A stretch of 64,000 nt of DNA from JASLDZ01 sp964244065 (GCA_964244065.1 CAXTHH010000002.1:1-64000); one strand, 5' to 3'. Positions 29,388-37,923 are shown, numbered from the stretch's first letter. Numbers and translations are program-made. Notes: generated by a model from the letters alone, not told the origin.

Positions 29388-29681
29388 ATGGCTCACAAGA
29401 AATCCGGCGGCTCGTCGCGCAACGGCCGCGACTCGCACTCCAAGCGCCTTGGCGTGAAGAAGTTCGGCGGCGAGCACGTGCTCGCCGGCAACATCATCGT
29501 GCGCCAGCGCGGCACCAAGTTCTACCCGGGCGAGAACTGCGGCCTGGGCCGCGATCATACGCTGTTCGCCACCGCCCACGGCCAGGTGAAGTTCACGACC
29601 AAGCGCGACGACCGCACCTACGTGAACATCGTGCCGGCCGCCGAGCCGGCAGCCTCCCCGATGGCGATGGCCGCCGAGTAG
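29388..29681 (+). CDS. rpmA: 50S ribosomal protein L27
   Basis: L27 (97 residues) sits near the peptidyl-transferase centre. MAHKKSGGSSRNGRDSHSKRLGVK is the family start, with GQRGTK-type (RQRGTKFYPGENCGLGRDHTLFA) core and a short Ala/Met tail. Normal length and co-directional with rplU as in most bacteria. Strong hairpins follow. Confidence 0.98.
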   Translation: MAHKKSGGSSRNGRDSHSKRLGVKKFGGEHVLAGNIIVRQRGTKFYPGENCGLGRDHTLFATAHGQVKFTTKRDDRTYVNIVPAAEPAASPMAMAAE

Positions 29682-29701
29682 GGCTCCGCTCCAGACCACG
29701 A

Positions 29702-29790
29702 GGTCCGGGTCGGGCGCCCAAGCCCCGATCCGGACCGCGGCGACACAAGCTTGCGGGGAGTCCGGATCGACAGGGCTCCCCGTTTCCGTT
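29702..29790 (+). terminator. Double hairpin after rpmA
   Basis: First hairpin: GGTCCGGGTCGGG pairs with CCCCGATCCGGACC (29702-29736), about 13 bp with one mismatch. Second: CGGGGAG pairs with CTCCCCG and is followed by TTTCCGTT (about 29754-29790), resembling an intrinsic terminator. Together they probably end the rplU-rpmA transcript before the GNAT gene. Confidence 0.65.
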
Positions 29791-29842
29791 CCGCATCCCC
29801 GCAGGCGCAGTCCGGTCGCACAAGGCCGGTAAGGGGGATCGC

Positions 29843-30367
29843 ATGTGCAGCGCCTGGACCGACCCGATCCACACGGAACGGCTGAGGCTGCGGCCGCTGG
29901 CGGCGGCCGACGCCGCCCGGATCGTCGCCCTGGCCGACGATTGGAACGTGGCGCGCCAGACCGGCGCCCTGCCGCACCCCTATGCGCTCGCCGATGCGCG
30001 GGCCTTCCTGGACGCGCAGGCCGCCGCGCCCGACCACGAACGGGCCTTCGCCGTGGAGCACCGGGGCGAACTCGCCGGCGTCATGGGCTTCCACGGCTGC
30101 ATCGACGGGCCCTGGCCGGAGATGGGCTACTGGCTGGGCCGCCCCTACTGGGGCGCTGGCCTGGCCACGGAGGCGGCGCGGGCGGGGCTGGGCTGGGCGG
30201 CGGCGCGCGGCTGGAAGGCGGTGGCCGCGGGCCACTTCATCGACAACCCGGCGAGCGGCCGCGTGCTGGAGAAGGCCGGGTTCCTCTACACCGGGCGCCG
30301 CGTCCCCTACCCCTGCGTCGCCCGCGGCGGGCCCGTGGAGGGCCGGCGGATGATCTGGCTGGCCTGA
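29843..30367 (+). CDS. GNAT family N-acetyltransferase (RimJ/RimL-like)
   Basis: Acetyl-CoA-dependent acyltransferase of 174 residues: TERLRLRPLAAADAARI opening, MGYWLGRPYWGAGLATEA containing the acetyl-CoA loop, and NPASGRVLEKAGF near the end, typical of the RimJ/RimL group that acetylates protein N-termini or small molecules. The substrate is unknown. It follows rplU-rpmA; in Caulobacterales a GNAT often lies between rpmA and obg, but no obg is here. Confidence 0.92.
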   Translation: MCSAWTDPIHTERLRLRPLAAADAARIVALADDWNVARQTGALPHPYALADARAFLDAQAAAPDHERAFAVEHRGELAGVMGFHGCIDGPWPEMGYWLGRPYWGAGLATEAARAGLGWAAARGWKAVAAGHFIDNPASGRVLEKAGFLYTGRRVPYPCVARGGPVEGRRMIWLA

Positions 30368-30371
30368 CGCC

Positions 30372-31583
30372 TCAGGCGACGGCGGCGCGCAGAGCGCGGG
30401 GCAGCTGGTGCAGCTCCGCGTTTTCCCACAGGCGGGCGGCGGAGACGATCCGGCGCATGCGGCGCAGCTCGCGCCGCAGGCCGTTGGAGGTGACCAGCTG
30501 GCGCCGCAGCTTCGGGCTCTTCGCCTCCAACTCCGCCCAGACCTGGCCGAAGTGCGGGCGTTGCAGCGCCTGGCGCACCTCCAGCTCGGTGAGTTCGAGG
30601 CGACGGCCCCAGCGGGCGGCGTCCAGCCGGCCGGAGCTCCAGCCCTGGCGCATCTCGCAGCGCCACAGGGCGCGGCGCAGGGTGGCGGTGGCCAGCTCCA
30701 GCGCCTCGTCGCAGGGATGGTCGGGATCGGTGCGCAGGCGGATCTCGTCGGCGAGGCCGCCCGTGGCGCGCCCGTCGGTGCGCGCGCTGGTGACCACCTG
30801 CACCTCGAGCGAGTGGCGCACCCGGCCGTCGTGGCGGCGCACCTCCTCGAACAGGGCGCGATCCTCGCCCACCGGCTTGGGCGGCAGGCCGCCGATACGA
30901 CGGTAGGCGGCGGCGGTGATGGCGGCGGAGGCGCCGCAGTTCTGGTTGTGGCGCGGCCACGGATCGTGCGCCTCGCGGTCGACACGGGCCACGAGCTCGG
31001 CGGCGAGCTGCTGGTACTGCCACTCCAGCCGCCCGCGATCCAGCACGGCGGGGTCGAGCTGCATCAGCTCCAGGGGGTCGGCCATCACGTAGCCCGCCAC
31101 CGCGTCGGCGCCCGCGGCGACCTCACGGCGGTTGGAGGCGACCCAGTCGTCGTTGGCCAGGGTGTCGGCGTCGGTGGTCAGCAGCAGCCCGTCGGGCGCG
31201 ACCAGGGCCAAGGCGGCGTCCATGGCCAGGCGGCGCGCCCAGCCGGCGTTGGCCTGGCCGGGGGCCAGCGTCACCTGGTGCAGGTAGGTGGCGTAGGGGG
31301 CGTGGGGGGCGAGGGCGCGCACCTGGTCCGCGGTGCCGTCGGTCGTGTTGTTGAGCAGCAGCACCACCGCCATCTCGGCGAAGTCCACCTCCTCCTGCCG
31401 GGCCAGCGAGTCGAGGCAGAGGCCGATGCGCTCCTCCTCGTCGCGCACCGGAACGGCCACCACCAGCGTCGGCGCACGGCCGCTCTCAGGGGGGCCGAAG
31501 CGCTCCACGGCGCGGACGTCCAGCGGACGCCCCTCGCACAGGGGAAGGCTCAGCGGGGACTCCGGGCGCGAGAACGCGTCCAT
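30372..31583 (-). CDS. Family 2 glycosyltransferase
   Basis: GT-A fold enzyme of 403 residues: TLVVAVPVRDEEERIGLCLDSL at the nucleotide-sugar site, VVLLLNNTTDGT, the DxD-type LLTTDADTLANDDW (metal/nucleotide binding), and the acceptor-side segments QNCGASAAITAAAYRRIGG and VGEDRALFEEV. Acceptor and donor are unknown; no other sugar genes are adjacent. The C-terminal third (about residues 290-403) is a helical Arg-rich extension. Convergent with the GNAT gene. Confidence 0.9.
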   Translation of the reverse strand: MDAFSRPESPLSLPLCEGRPLDVRAVERFGPPESGRAPTLVVAVPVRDEEERIGLCLDSLARQEEVDFAEMAVVLLLNNTTDGTADQVRALAPHAPYATYLHQVTLAPGQANAGWARRLAMDAALALVAPDGLLLTTDADTLANDDWVASNRREVAAGADAVAGYVMADPLELMQLDPAVLDRGRLEWQYQQLAAELVARVDREAHDPWPRHNQNCGASAAITAAAYRRIGGLPPKPVGEDRALFEEVRRHDGRVRHSLEVQVVTSARTDGRATGGLADEIRLRTDPDHPCDEALELATATLRRALWRCEMRQGWSSGRLDAARWGRRLELTELEVRQALQRPHFGQVWAELEAKSPKLRRQLVTSNGLRRELRRMRRIVSAARLWENAELHQLPRALRAAVA

Positions 31584-31910
31584 TCACTCATGACCTCGTC
31601 AAGCGCGGCCGTCGCCGGGCCGCCGCCGAACGCACGCCCCGCTCTCCCCGCCGGCGCACGGTCGGTGAGTAGAACGGGGAACCCTCGCCCGATCAAGCAC
31701 GCCCGACCCCGAAGCGCCGCCGACACCTGCGGCCGCGGGACGCGGGGCGGATCGGCTCGGAGCTTTGGGGGAGGGCGCGGCCCGGCATGCGGACCCTGAT
31801 CGCGCGACGGCGCGCACGCGGCTCCCCCATAGCCTGAACGGCGCGTTGACGCCAGCGGCAGGCGGTCGCGGGCCTTGCGCCCGCCTTCGGCCCGGCCGAC
31901 ACGGCGGGCC
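31584..31910. other. Divergent intergenic region, glycosyltransferase / WD40
   Basis: About 327 bases without a supportable gene. Open frames here are GC-rich noise (Arg/Pro-rich on both strands). It should contain promoters for both flanking genes; a TTGACGCC occurs at 31846 on the plus strand, but no convincing -10 follows. Confidence 0.5.
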
Positions 31911-32867
31911 ATGCCCGCCTTCCGCTTCGACGCCTACGTCGCCGCCGCCCTGTTCCCGCGGGAGGGCGCCGCCTTCGCCCTGGGGGACGGCACGGTGCGC
32001 TTCGAGGACGGGACGACGGTGGAGGCGCACGACGGACCGGTGCTGAGCGCCGCCGTCCACCCCTCCGGCGAGGGCGTGGTCACGGGCGGCGACGACGGGC
32101 GGCTGGCGTGGTCGCGGCCCTCCGGCGCGGTCGAGCTGGCGAAGGTCGCGGGCCGCTGGATCGACGCCGTGGCCGTAGCGCCCGCCACCGGGCTGATCGC
32201 CTTCGCCGCCGGGCGCGAGGCGCGCGTGCTGGACGTGGCGGACGCGAGCTTCCTGCGCACCTTCGCGCACGAGCGGGCGGTGACGGACCTCGCCTTCGAC
32301 CCCAAGGGCCGCCGGCTGGCCACCGCGACCTACGGCGGGGTGCAGCTGCGGTACGCCCGCGTGGCCGAGCAGAAGCCGCAGGCGCTCAGGTGGCCGGGCG
32401 CGCACCTGCACGTGGTCTGGAGCCCCGACGGCCGCTACGTGATCTCCTCGCTGCAGGAGAGCGAGCTGCACGGCTGGCGGCTGTCCGACGCCAGGGACAT
32501 GCGCATGGCCGGCTATCCGGCCAAGGTGCGCAGCCTCGCCTTCCTCTCCAAGGGGGCGCTGATGGCGAGCTCGGGCGCGCCCGGGGCGGTGATCTGGCCC
32601 TTCGCCGGCGCCAACGGACCCATGGGCAAGGAGGCGGTGGAGATCGGCTTCAAGGAGGGCGCCCTCGTCACCCGCGTCGCCGGCGAGGGCTCGCGCCTGG
32701 TGGCCGGCCGCGACGACGGCGAGGTGTGGAGCGCCGACCTGCTCTCCTCCGCCCGCCAGACCCTGCGAGAGGCGGGCGGCGCGCCCGTCACCGCGCTGGC
32801 GGTGGGCGGCGGGCGGTACGCCTGGGGCGACGAGGCGGGGGCCGCGGGGGTGGAGCCGCTGCCCTGA
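31911..32867 (+). CDS. WD40 repeat protein
   Basis: Beta-propeller protein of 318 residues with several WD40-like blades: HDGPVLSAAVHPSGEGVVTGGDDGRLAW, HERAVTDLAFDPKGRRLATATYGG, and HLHVVWSPDGRYV are visible in turn. Alphaproteobacterial members of this type have no known function; a protein-binding scaffold is likely. The ATG at 31911 gives MPAFRFDAYVAAALF. Its last 24 codons (ending GAAGVEPLP) and the repeat after them are duplicated about 205 bases downstream. Confidence 0.88.
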   Translation: MPAFRFDAYVAAALFPREGAAFALGDGTVRFEDGTTVEAHDGPVLSAAVHPSGEGVVTGGDDGRLAWSRPSGAVELAKVAGRWIDAVAVAPATGLIAFAAGREARVLDVADASFLRTFAHERAVTDLAFDPKGRRLATATYGGVQLRYARVAEQKPQALRWPGAHLHVVWSPDGRYVISSLQESELHGWRLSDARDMRMAGYPAKVRSLAFLSKGALMASSGAPGAVIWPFAGANGPMGKEAVEIGFKEGALVTRVAGEGSRLVAGRDDGEVWSADLLSSARQTLREAGGAPVTALAVGGGRYAWGDEAGAAGVEPLP

Positions 32868-32974
32868 TCCGTCGCCCTCGGGCTCGACCCGAGGCCGAGC
32901 CGTCCGGGGCTCCACGGTGGATGTCGGCGCACGACCGGCGCCCGGCCCTCGGGTCGAGCCCGAGGGCGACGGAG
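32868..32974. repeat. Dispersed palindromic repeat, copy 3
   Basis: Starts 1 base past the WD40 stop with CCGTCGCCCTCGGGCTCGAC and ends with GTCGAGCCCGAGGGCGAC; the centre contains GGCGCACGACCGGCGCCCGG as in other copies. Part of a tandem duplication with copy 4. Confidence 0.85.
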
Positions 32975-33000
32975 CTGAGGAGTCGCAGGCCGAGCCCGCC

Positions 33001-33072
33001 CTGGCCGTCGCCGGCGGGCGCTGCGCTTGGGGCGACGAGGCGGGCGCCGCGGGGGTGGAGCCGCTGACCTGA
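33001..33072 (+). pseudogene. Duplicated 3' end of the WD40 gene (fragment)
   Basis: Reads LAVAGGRCAWGDEAGAAGVE and then PLT and stop, nearly identical to the true gene end LAVGGGRYAWGDEAGAAGVE-PLP. The two copies lie about 205 bases apart with copy 3 of the palindromic repeat between them and copy 4 directly after. No start or upstream coding sequence is present, so this is a remnant of a segmental duplication. A few substitutions (Gly to Ala, Tyr to Cys, Pro to Thr) show some age. Confidence 0.85.
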
Positions 33073-33180
33073 TCCGTCGCCCTCGGGCTCGACCCGAGGG
33101 CCGAGCCGTCCGGGGGCTTCACGGTGGATGTCGGCGCACGACCGGCGCCCGGCCCTCGGGTGGAGCCCGAGGGCGACGGA
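33073..33180. repeat. Dispersed palindromic repeat, copy 4
   Basis: Begins CCGTCGCCCTCGGGCTCGAC right after the duplicated stop codon and ends TGGAGCCCGAGGGCGACGGA; central part nearly identical to copy 3, including the TCCACGGTGGATGTCGGCGC-like stretch. Second unit of the tandem duplication. Confidence 0.85.
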
Positions 33181-33200
33181 GCTGAATGAACGCGGTGAGG

Positions 33201-33929
33201 CTAAAGGCTCACGCCCCCGTCCACCGTCAGCTCGGCCCCGGTGACGAAGGCGGCGGCGTCGGAGAACAGGTAGGCCACGGTGTCGGCCACGTCCTCAGGC
33301 CGGCCGATGCGGCCGAGCGGGGTCGCCTCCACCCGGGCGGCGATCCGGTCGGCGGGGAAGGGCTGGGTCATGGGCGTGTCGATCAGGCCGGGGTGCACGC
33401 TGTTCACGCGCACGCCGGAGGCGCCGAGCTCGCCCGCCGCCGCCTTGGTCAGCCCGCGGATGGCCCACTTGCTCGCCGCATAGGCCGCCTGGCCCCGCGG
33501 GGAGCGCAGGGCCGCCACCGAGCTCATGTTCACCACCGCGCCCCCGCCCGCCTCCGCGATGGCCGGCGCGCACAGGCGCAGACCGAGGAAGGCGCCCAGC
33601 ACGTTCACGCGCATCACGCGCTCGAACTCGGCGGGCGCGGTCTCCAGCACGGTGGCGGCGAGGTGGACGCCCGCGTTGTTGACCAGTCCCCGCAGGGGGC
33701 CGAGCCGGGCGGCGGCGGCGAGGGCGGCGGCCCAGCCGGCCTCGTCCGTCACGTCCAGCCGGACGAAGGCGCCCCCCACCTCGTCGGCCAGGGCGGCGCC
33801 CTCGGCCTCCAGCACGTCGGCCACGAGCACGCGGGCGCCGCCGTGCGCCAGGCACCGGGCGATCGCCGCGCCGATGCCCCGGGCCGCCCCGGTGACCAGC
33901 ACCGCGCGGCCGTCGAAACCTGTCGTCAA
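33201..33929 (-). CDS. SDR family oxidoreductase
   Basis: Classical short-chain dehydrogenase (242 residues): nucleotide-binding TGAARGIG, acidic residue in VLVADV suggesting NAD(H) preference, NNAGVH, catalytic Ser in NMSSVAAL and Tyr-x3-Lys (YAASK), and the family ending DVADTVAYLFSDAAAFVTGAELTVDGG. Substrate unknown. The TTG start at 33927-33929 overlaps the nitroreductase stop (TTGA), indicating a two-gene operon. Confidence 0.93.
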   Translation of the reverse strand: MTTGFDGRAVLVTGAARGIGAAIARCLAHGGARVLVADVLEAEGAALADEVGGAFVRLDVTDEAGWAAALAAAARLGPLRGLVNNAGVHLAATVLETAPAEFERVMRVNVLGAFLGLRLCAPAIAEAGGGAVVNMSSVAALRSPRGQAAYAASKWAIRGLTKAAAGELGASGVRVNSVHPGLIDTPMTQPFPADRIAARVEATPLGRIGRPEDVADTVAYLFSDAAAFVTGAELTVDGGVSL

Positions 33930-34612
33930 CCCTGATCCTCCTCGAATCCGCGCATCTCGGCGAAGGCGGCGAACGGCTCGCGGTCGCTGCGGAACTCGGC
34001 CAGGGGATGGGCGGGATCGCGGCGGCCGAGCGCCATGCCGGCGAACAGCATGTGCTGGGCGTCGAGCCCCAGGAAGCCGCCCACCGTCTGCGGCCACAGC
34101 GACCACGCCTCCTGCGCGCAGGTGTCCAGCCCCTGCTCCACCGCCAGCAGCATCAGCGTCTGCATGTACATGCCGAGGTCGGACCATTGCGGCGGCCCCA
34201 TCCGCCGGTCGATGGAGAAGAACAGGCCCACCGGCGCGCCGAACAGGTCGAAGTTGCGGGCGAACCACATGAGCCGGCCGAGCTTGTCCTCCCGCGCGAT
34301 CCCCAGGCGGGCGTACATGGCCTCGCCCACGGCGTAGCGCCGGCCGCGATAGGGGTCGTGCAGGGCCTCGGGATAGACGGCGTACTCCGGCGGCTCGCCC
34401 CGCGGCGCCTCGGACAGGCGGCGGGTCATGAGCGCCCGGAGGTCGGCGAGCGCCGGGCCCGCCAGGGCGTGCACGCGCCAGGGCTGGAGGTTGCCGCCGG
34501 AGGGGGCCCGGTGCGCCTGCTCGATCAGCTCGCCCACCACCGCCGCGGGCACCGGGTCCGGCAGGAAGGCGCGGACGGAGGTGCGCCGCTCCACCGCTTC
34601 GGTCACATCCAT
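33926..34612 (-). CDS. Nitroreductase family protein
   Basis: FMN-dependent oxidoreductase of 228 residues: N-terminal FMN-phosphate motif ERRTSVRAFLPDPVP, HRAPSGGNLQPWRVHAL, GMYMQTLMLLAVEQGLDTCAQ and the C-terminal GMALGRRDP. Members reduce nitro groups, quinones or enones; the actual substrate is unknown. I chose the ATG at 34610-34612 (MDVTEAVERR); the longer frame upstream reads through the repeat within mtgA and is artefactual. Coupled to the SDR gene. Confidence 0.92.
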   Translation of the reverse strand: MDVTEAVERRTSVRAFLPDPVPAAVVGELIEQAHRAPSGGNLQPWRVHALAGPALADLRALMTRRLSEAPRGEPPEYAVYPEALHDPYRGRRYAVGEAMYARLGIAREDKLGRLMWFARNFDLFGAPVGLFFSIDRRMGPPQWSDLGMYMQTLMLLAVEQGLDTCAQEAWSLWPQTVGGFLGLDAQHMLFAGMALGRRDPAHPLAEFRSDREPFAAFAEMRGFEEDQG

Positions 34613-34677
34613 GCGCGCGCCTCCTCTAACCGACGGCAAGCGGCTAGCATGGAGACCCTGCGGCAGGGCAAGGCGCG

Positions 34678-35568
34678 ATGGCGGACGAGAAATCCCCCTT
34701 CCCCCTCGATGGGGGAAGGGTCGGGGATGGGGGTGAGGGCTCCGCAGCGTCCGATCAGGCGCGGGAGGCGCCGAGCGCCGAGCCTCCCCAACTCTCCGAT
34801 CAGCACCGCGCCCCTGCCCCCGTCCTCGGCCCTTCCCCCATCGGGGGGAAAGGAGACTCGCGTCCGCCTCCAAAGCGACGGCGCTGGGGAAGAGCGTTGC
34901 TGATCGTGTGTCTGCTCGGCCTCGCCGCGCTGCTCGGGCCGGTGCTCGCCTTTCGCCTCCTGCCGCCGCCGGTGACGTTCCTGATGCTCCAGCGCGCCGC
35001 GGAGGGCCGGGGCCTCGACAAGTCCTGGCGACCCCTGTCGCGCATGGCGCCCAGCCTGCCCCTGGCGGTGATCGCGGCCGAGGACGCGCGGTACTGCGAG
35101 CACCGCGGCTTCGACTGGGACGCCATCGAGGCCGCGGCCGAGCGCAACGCCCAGAACGCCAGGAACGGGGGCGGCAAGGTGCGCGGCGGATCCACCATCA
35201 CCCAGCAGACCGCCAAGAACGTCTTCCTGTGGCCGCACCGCGACTATCTGAGGAAGGGGCTGGAGGCCGGCTACACCGTCCTCATCGAGGGCCTGTGGGG
35301 CAAGCGCCGCATTCTGGAGGTGTACCTGAACGTCGTGGAGTGGGGCCCGGGCGTCTACGGGGCGGAGGCGGCGGCCAGGCGCTACTTCCACGTGGGCGCG
35401 GACCGGCTGACGCCGCAGCAGTCGGCCCGGCTGGCGGCGATCCTGCCCAGCCCCCTGCGGTGGCGGGCGGTGAACCCGGGCCGCTACGTGCGCGGCCGCT
35501 CGCGCCGGATCGGCGCCAACGCGCGCATCGTGCGCGCCGACGACCTCGCCTGGTGCCTGCGCCGCTGA
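34678..35568 (+). CDS. mtgA: Monofunctional peptidoglycan transglycosylase with repeat-derived N-terminus
   Basis: GT51 enzyme that polymerises lipid II into glycan strands at the inner membrane. After one membrane helix (about residues 73-92) come the catalytic Glu135 in VIAAEDARYCEHRGFDW, RGGSTITQQTAKN, the AGYTVLIEGLWGKRRILEVYLN segment and EWGPGVYGAEAAARRYF, all standard. The 296-residue length exceeds the usual 225-240. The extra approximately 60 N-terminal residues are encoded by a long palindromic repeat. An in-frame TTG at 34897 after GGGGAAGAG could give a shorter form, leaving the repeat in the leader; the ATG at 34678 is the conventional call. Confidence 0.88.
   Translation: MADEKSPFPLDGGRVGDGGEGSAASDQAREAPSAEPPQLSDQHRAPAPVLGPSPIGGKGDSRPPPKRRRWGRALLIVCLLGLAALLGPVLAFRLLPPPVTFLMLQRAAEGRGLDKSWRPLSRMAPSLPLAVIAAEDARYCEHRGFDWDAIEAAAERNAQNARNGGGKVRGGSTITQQTAKNVFLWPHRDYLRKGLEAGYTVLIEGLWGKRRILEVYLNVVEWGPGVYGAEAAARRYFHVGADRLTPQQSARLAAILPSPLRWRAVNPGRYVRGRSRRIGANARIVRADDLAWCLRR
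34694..34855. repeat. Long palindromic repeat inside the mtgA 5' coding region
   Basis: Opens with the hairpin CCCTTCCCCC-TCGAT-GGGGGAAGGG (34696-34720, 10-bp arms) and closes with a similar hairpin at 34831-34852. The sequence right of the first (GATGGGGGAAGGGTCGGGGA) is nearly the reverse complement of that left of the last, so the element folds as one imperfect palindrome of about 160 bases. It contains no stop in the mtgA frame. Confidence 0.8.
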
Positions 35569-35686
35569 CGCACGTCGCCCCTTGCGGGGCAAGGAACCGT
35601 TCACCCTTCCCGTAAGCGTGACGTTCACCGCGGCCGTGCGAACGGGGCTGCGAGCGGGCTTGCGCCCGGCGGGGAACCGACACGTC

Positions 35687-37351
35687 ATGACCGGCAGGGT
35701 CTCGAAGCCGAAGGCGACGCTGCAGCGCCTGTGGACCGACCGTCGCGGCGCCATCGCGCCGATGGTCGCCGTCTCGCTCATCCCCCTGCTGATCAGCGTG
35801 GGCGTGGCGGTGGACGTGGGGCGCCTGGTCTCCTCGCGCTCCCAGCTGCAGGACGCGACCGACGCGGCCAACCTGGCCCTGGCGCGGATGCCCGCGTCCA
35901 CGCCCACCGCCGCCCTGCAGGCCAAGGCCAAGGAGTGGATCCTGGCCAACGTGACCGACCCCGCCATCCGCAGCAGCCTGGTGGTAGACCCGCCCCAGCG
36001 CGTCATCGGCGAGATCAAGCTCACCGCCAACGGGCAGATGGCCACCAGCTTCTCCGGCCTCCTGGGCGTCTCGACCATGCAGGTGTACGGCGCCTCCACC
36101 GTCAAGTACGGCACCAGCCACATCGAGCTGGCGCTGGTGCTCGACAACACCGGGTCGATGGCGGCCGACGGCAAGCTGCAGGCGCTCAAGGACGCGGCCA
36201 GCAAGCTCGTCGACACGCTGGAGGCGTCGGCCCTGGCCTCGGGCGACGCGGAAGCGCTCAAGATCGGCGTGGTGCCCTTCTCCATGACCGTGAACGTCGG
36301 CAGCCAGTACCAGAACGCCAGCTGGATCAGCGGCGCCATGCCCGCGGCCTACGGCGTCGACGCGGACGCCGTGGACGACAGCCATCCGAACCGCTTCACC
36401 CTGTTCCAGAAGGTGAACCGCACCTGGGGCGGCTGTGTCGAGAGCCGGCCCAAGGACTACGACGTGAGCGACGCGCCCCCCGTCGCCGGCGCTTCGCTGT
36501 TCGTGCCGTTCTTCGCCCCCGATGAGCCCGATGCCGGCTACTACAAGTACGGCTCCAACATCTACATGCACTACAGCAACGACGGCAGCCATGTCACCTG
36601 GAACAATGACTACCTCAACGATGACTACACCGCAGACACGACGGGCGCCACGAACAACATCACCAGGAGCAACGTGGGAAGCACCCATTACCTAGAACGT
36701 CAGACAAACCTCAGCAAGTACAAGACGTCGCCGAGGACGGGCGCGAACTCGACCAACCCGTTCTGGGGCGACGCCGTCGGGCCGAACTCCGGCTGCCGCA
36801 TCGCACCGCTCCTGCGCCTGACCAAGGACATGACGGCGGTGCGCAGCAAGCTGAACGAGATGATCGCCACCGGCGACACCGAGATTCCGCTGGGCCTGGT
36901 CTGGGGCTGGCACCTGCTGTCGCCCAACGGCCCCTTCGCGGACGGCTCGGCCTACGGCGCGAAGGGGAAGATCAAGATCATCGTGCTGGTCACGGACGGC
37001 GACAACACCTACGGAACGTCGAACAACCTGAACCTCTCCAACTACACCGCCTACGCCTACGCCCGGCAGAAGCGCATCAGCTCGACCGGCACGGCGGCCG
37101 CCACGGCCGATGCGCTGGACAGCCGCTTGGCCGTGCTCTGCTCCAACCTGAAGGCGAAGAACCCGGACGATACGCAGAAGGTGATCGTCTACACCGTGCC
37201 CGTCGGCGTCGCCGACGGCGCCACGAAATCAGCCCTGCAGACCTGCGCCACCAAGCCCGAGAACTTCATCGACGTGGCGGGCGCGTCCGGCATCAAGGAC
37301 GCGTTCAACGACATCGCGGGCAAGATCGCGGGCCTGCGGGTCGCGCACTGA
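35687..37351 (+). CDS. TadG-like pilus assembly protein with von Willebrand A domain
   Basis: Protein of 554 residues: N-terminal membrane helix of the TadE/G type (RRGAIAPMVAVSLIPLLISV), QLQDATDAANLALAR, then a vWA domain with MIDAS residues Asp153, Thr155, Ser157 (DNTGSM) and later IIVLVTDGDNTYG. Probably exported and linked to Flp-type pilus or envelope functions. Between about residues 285 and 350 lies an Asn/Tyr/Thr-rich insert with unusual base composition (60-base stretches from 36601 and 36661 are 32/60 and 31/60 G+C). The ATG at 35687 (MTGRVSKP) is chosen over a start at 35582. No other tad genes are adjacent. Confidence 0.85.
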   Translation: MTGRVSKPKATLQRLWTDRRGAIAPMVAVSLIPLLISVGVAVDVGRLVSSRSQLQDATDAANLALARMPASTPTAALQAKAKEWILANVTDPAIRSSLVVDPPQRVIGEIKLTANGQMATSFSGLLGVSTMQVYGASTVKYGTSHIELALVLDNTGSMAADGKLQALKDAASKLVDTLEASALASGDAEALKIGVVPFSMTVNVGSQYQNASWISGAMPAAYGVDADAVDDSHPNRFTLFQKVNRTWGGCVESRPKDYDVSDAPPVAGASLFVPFFAPDEPDAGYYKYGSNIYMHYSNDGSHVTWNNDYLNDDYTADTTGATNNITRSNVGSTHYLERQTNLSKYKTSPRTGANSTNPFWGDAVGPNSGCRIAPLLRLTKDMTAVRSKLNEMIATGDTEIPLGLVWGWHLLSPNGPFADGSAYGAKGKIKIIVLVTDGDNTYGTSNNLNLSNYTAYAYARQKRISSTGTAAATADALDSRLAVLCSNLKAKNPDDTQKVIVYTVPVGVADGATKSALQTCATKPENFIDVAGASGIKDAFNDIAGKIAGLRVAH

Positions 37352-37376
37352 CCGCCGGCGGCGGCGCGAGGCGGCG

Positions 37377-37802
37377 TCAGTCCTCCCCGCGCGGCCGGCC
37401 GCGGCCGGCCTTGACGCCGGCGCGGCGCGTCTTGCCCTCCAGCCGGCGGCGCACCGCGCCCAGCGTCGGCCGGGTGGCGCGGCGCTTGGGCGGCGGCGGG
37501 GCCGAGGCCTCGGCCACCAGCGCGCGCAGGCGGTTCAGGGCGTCCAGCCGGTTCATTTCCTGCGTGCGGTGACGGTCGGCGGTGAGCACGATCTCGCCCA
37601 GGGTGGTCAGCCGGGCGCCCGCCAGCTCTAGCAGCCGCAGGCGCACCCGGTCGCTCAAGCCGCGCGAGCGCGCCGCATCGAAGCGCAGCTGGACGGCGGT
37701 GGAGACCTTGTTGACGTTCTGGCCGCCGGGCCCGCCGGAGCGGATGAACTTCAGCCGCACCTCGTCGTCGCCCACCACCACGCCCGAGCCCAGGTCGATC
37801 AT
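37377..37802 (-). CDS. arfB: Alternative ribosome-rescue factor ArfB
   Basis: Peptidyl-tRNA hydrolase (YaeJ/ArfB type) of 141 residues that frees ribosomes stalled on truncated mRNAs. It has the catalytic GGQ at residues 26-28 in SGGPGGQNVNK and the basic C-terminal tail (KRRATRP...RRRLEGKTRRAG) that enters the empty mRNA channel. Length matches ArfB, not full release factors. ATG at 37800-37802; divergent from rpe with 121 bases between. Confidence 0.93.
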   Translation of the reverse strand: MIDLGSGVVVGDDEVRLKFIRSGGPGGQNVNKVSTAVQLRFDAARSRGLSDRVRLRLLELAGARLTTLGEIVLTADRHRTQEMNRLDALNRLRALVAEASAPPPPKRRATRPTLGAVRRRLEGKTRRAGVKAGRGRPRGED

Positions 37803-37923
37803 GGGCCGAGCCCCTAGCGCAGGCGGGCCGGCGCGGCGAGAGGGCGGGCCCGCCGGCGCACATGAGCCGGCGCGTCCCCCCGTCGCCTTGCGGGGGCGGC
37901 CCGGCGCCCGCTAAGCCGCCGTC

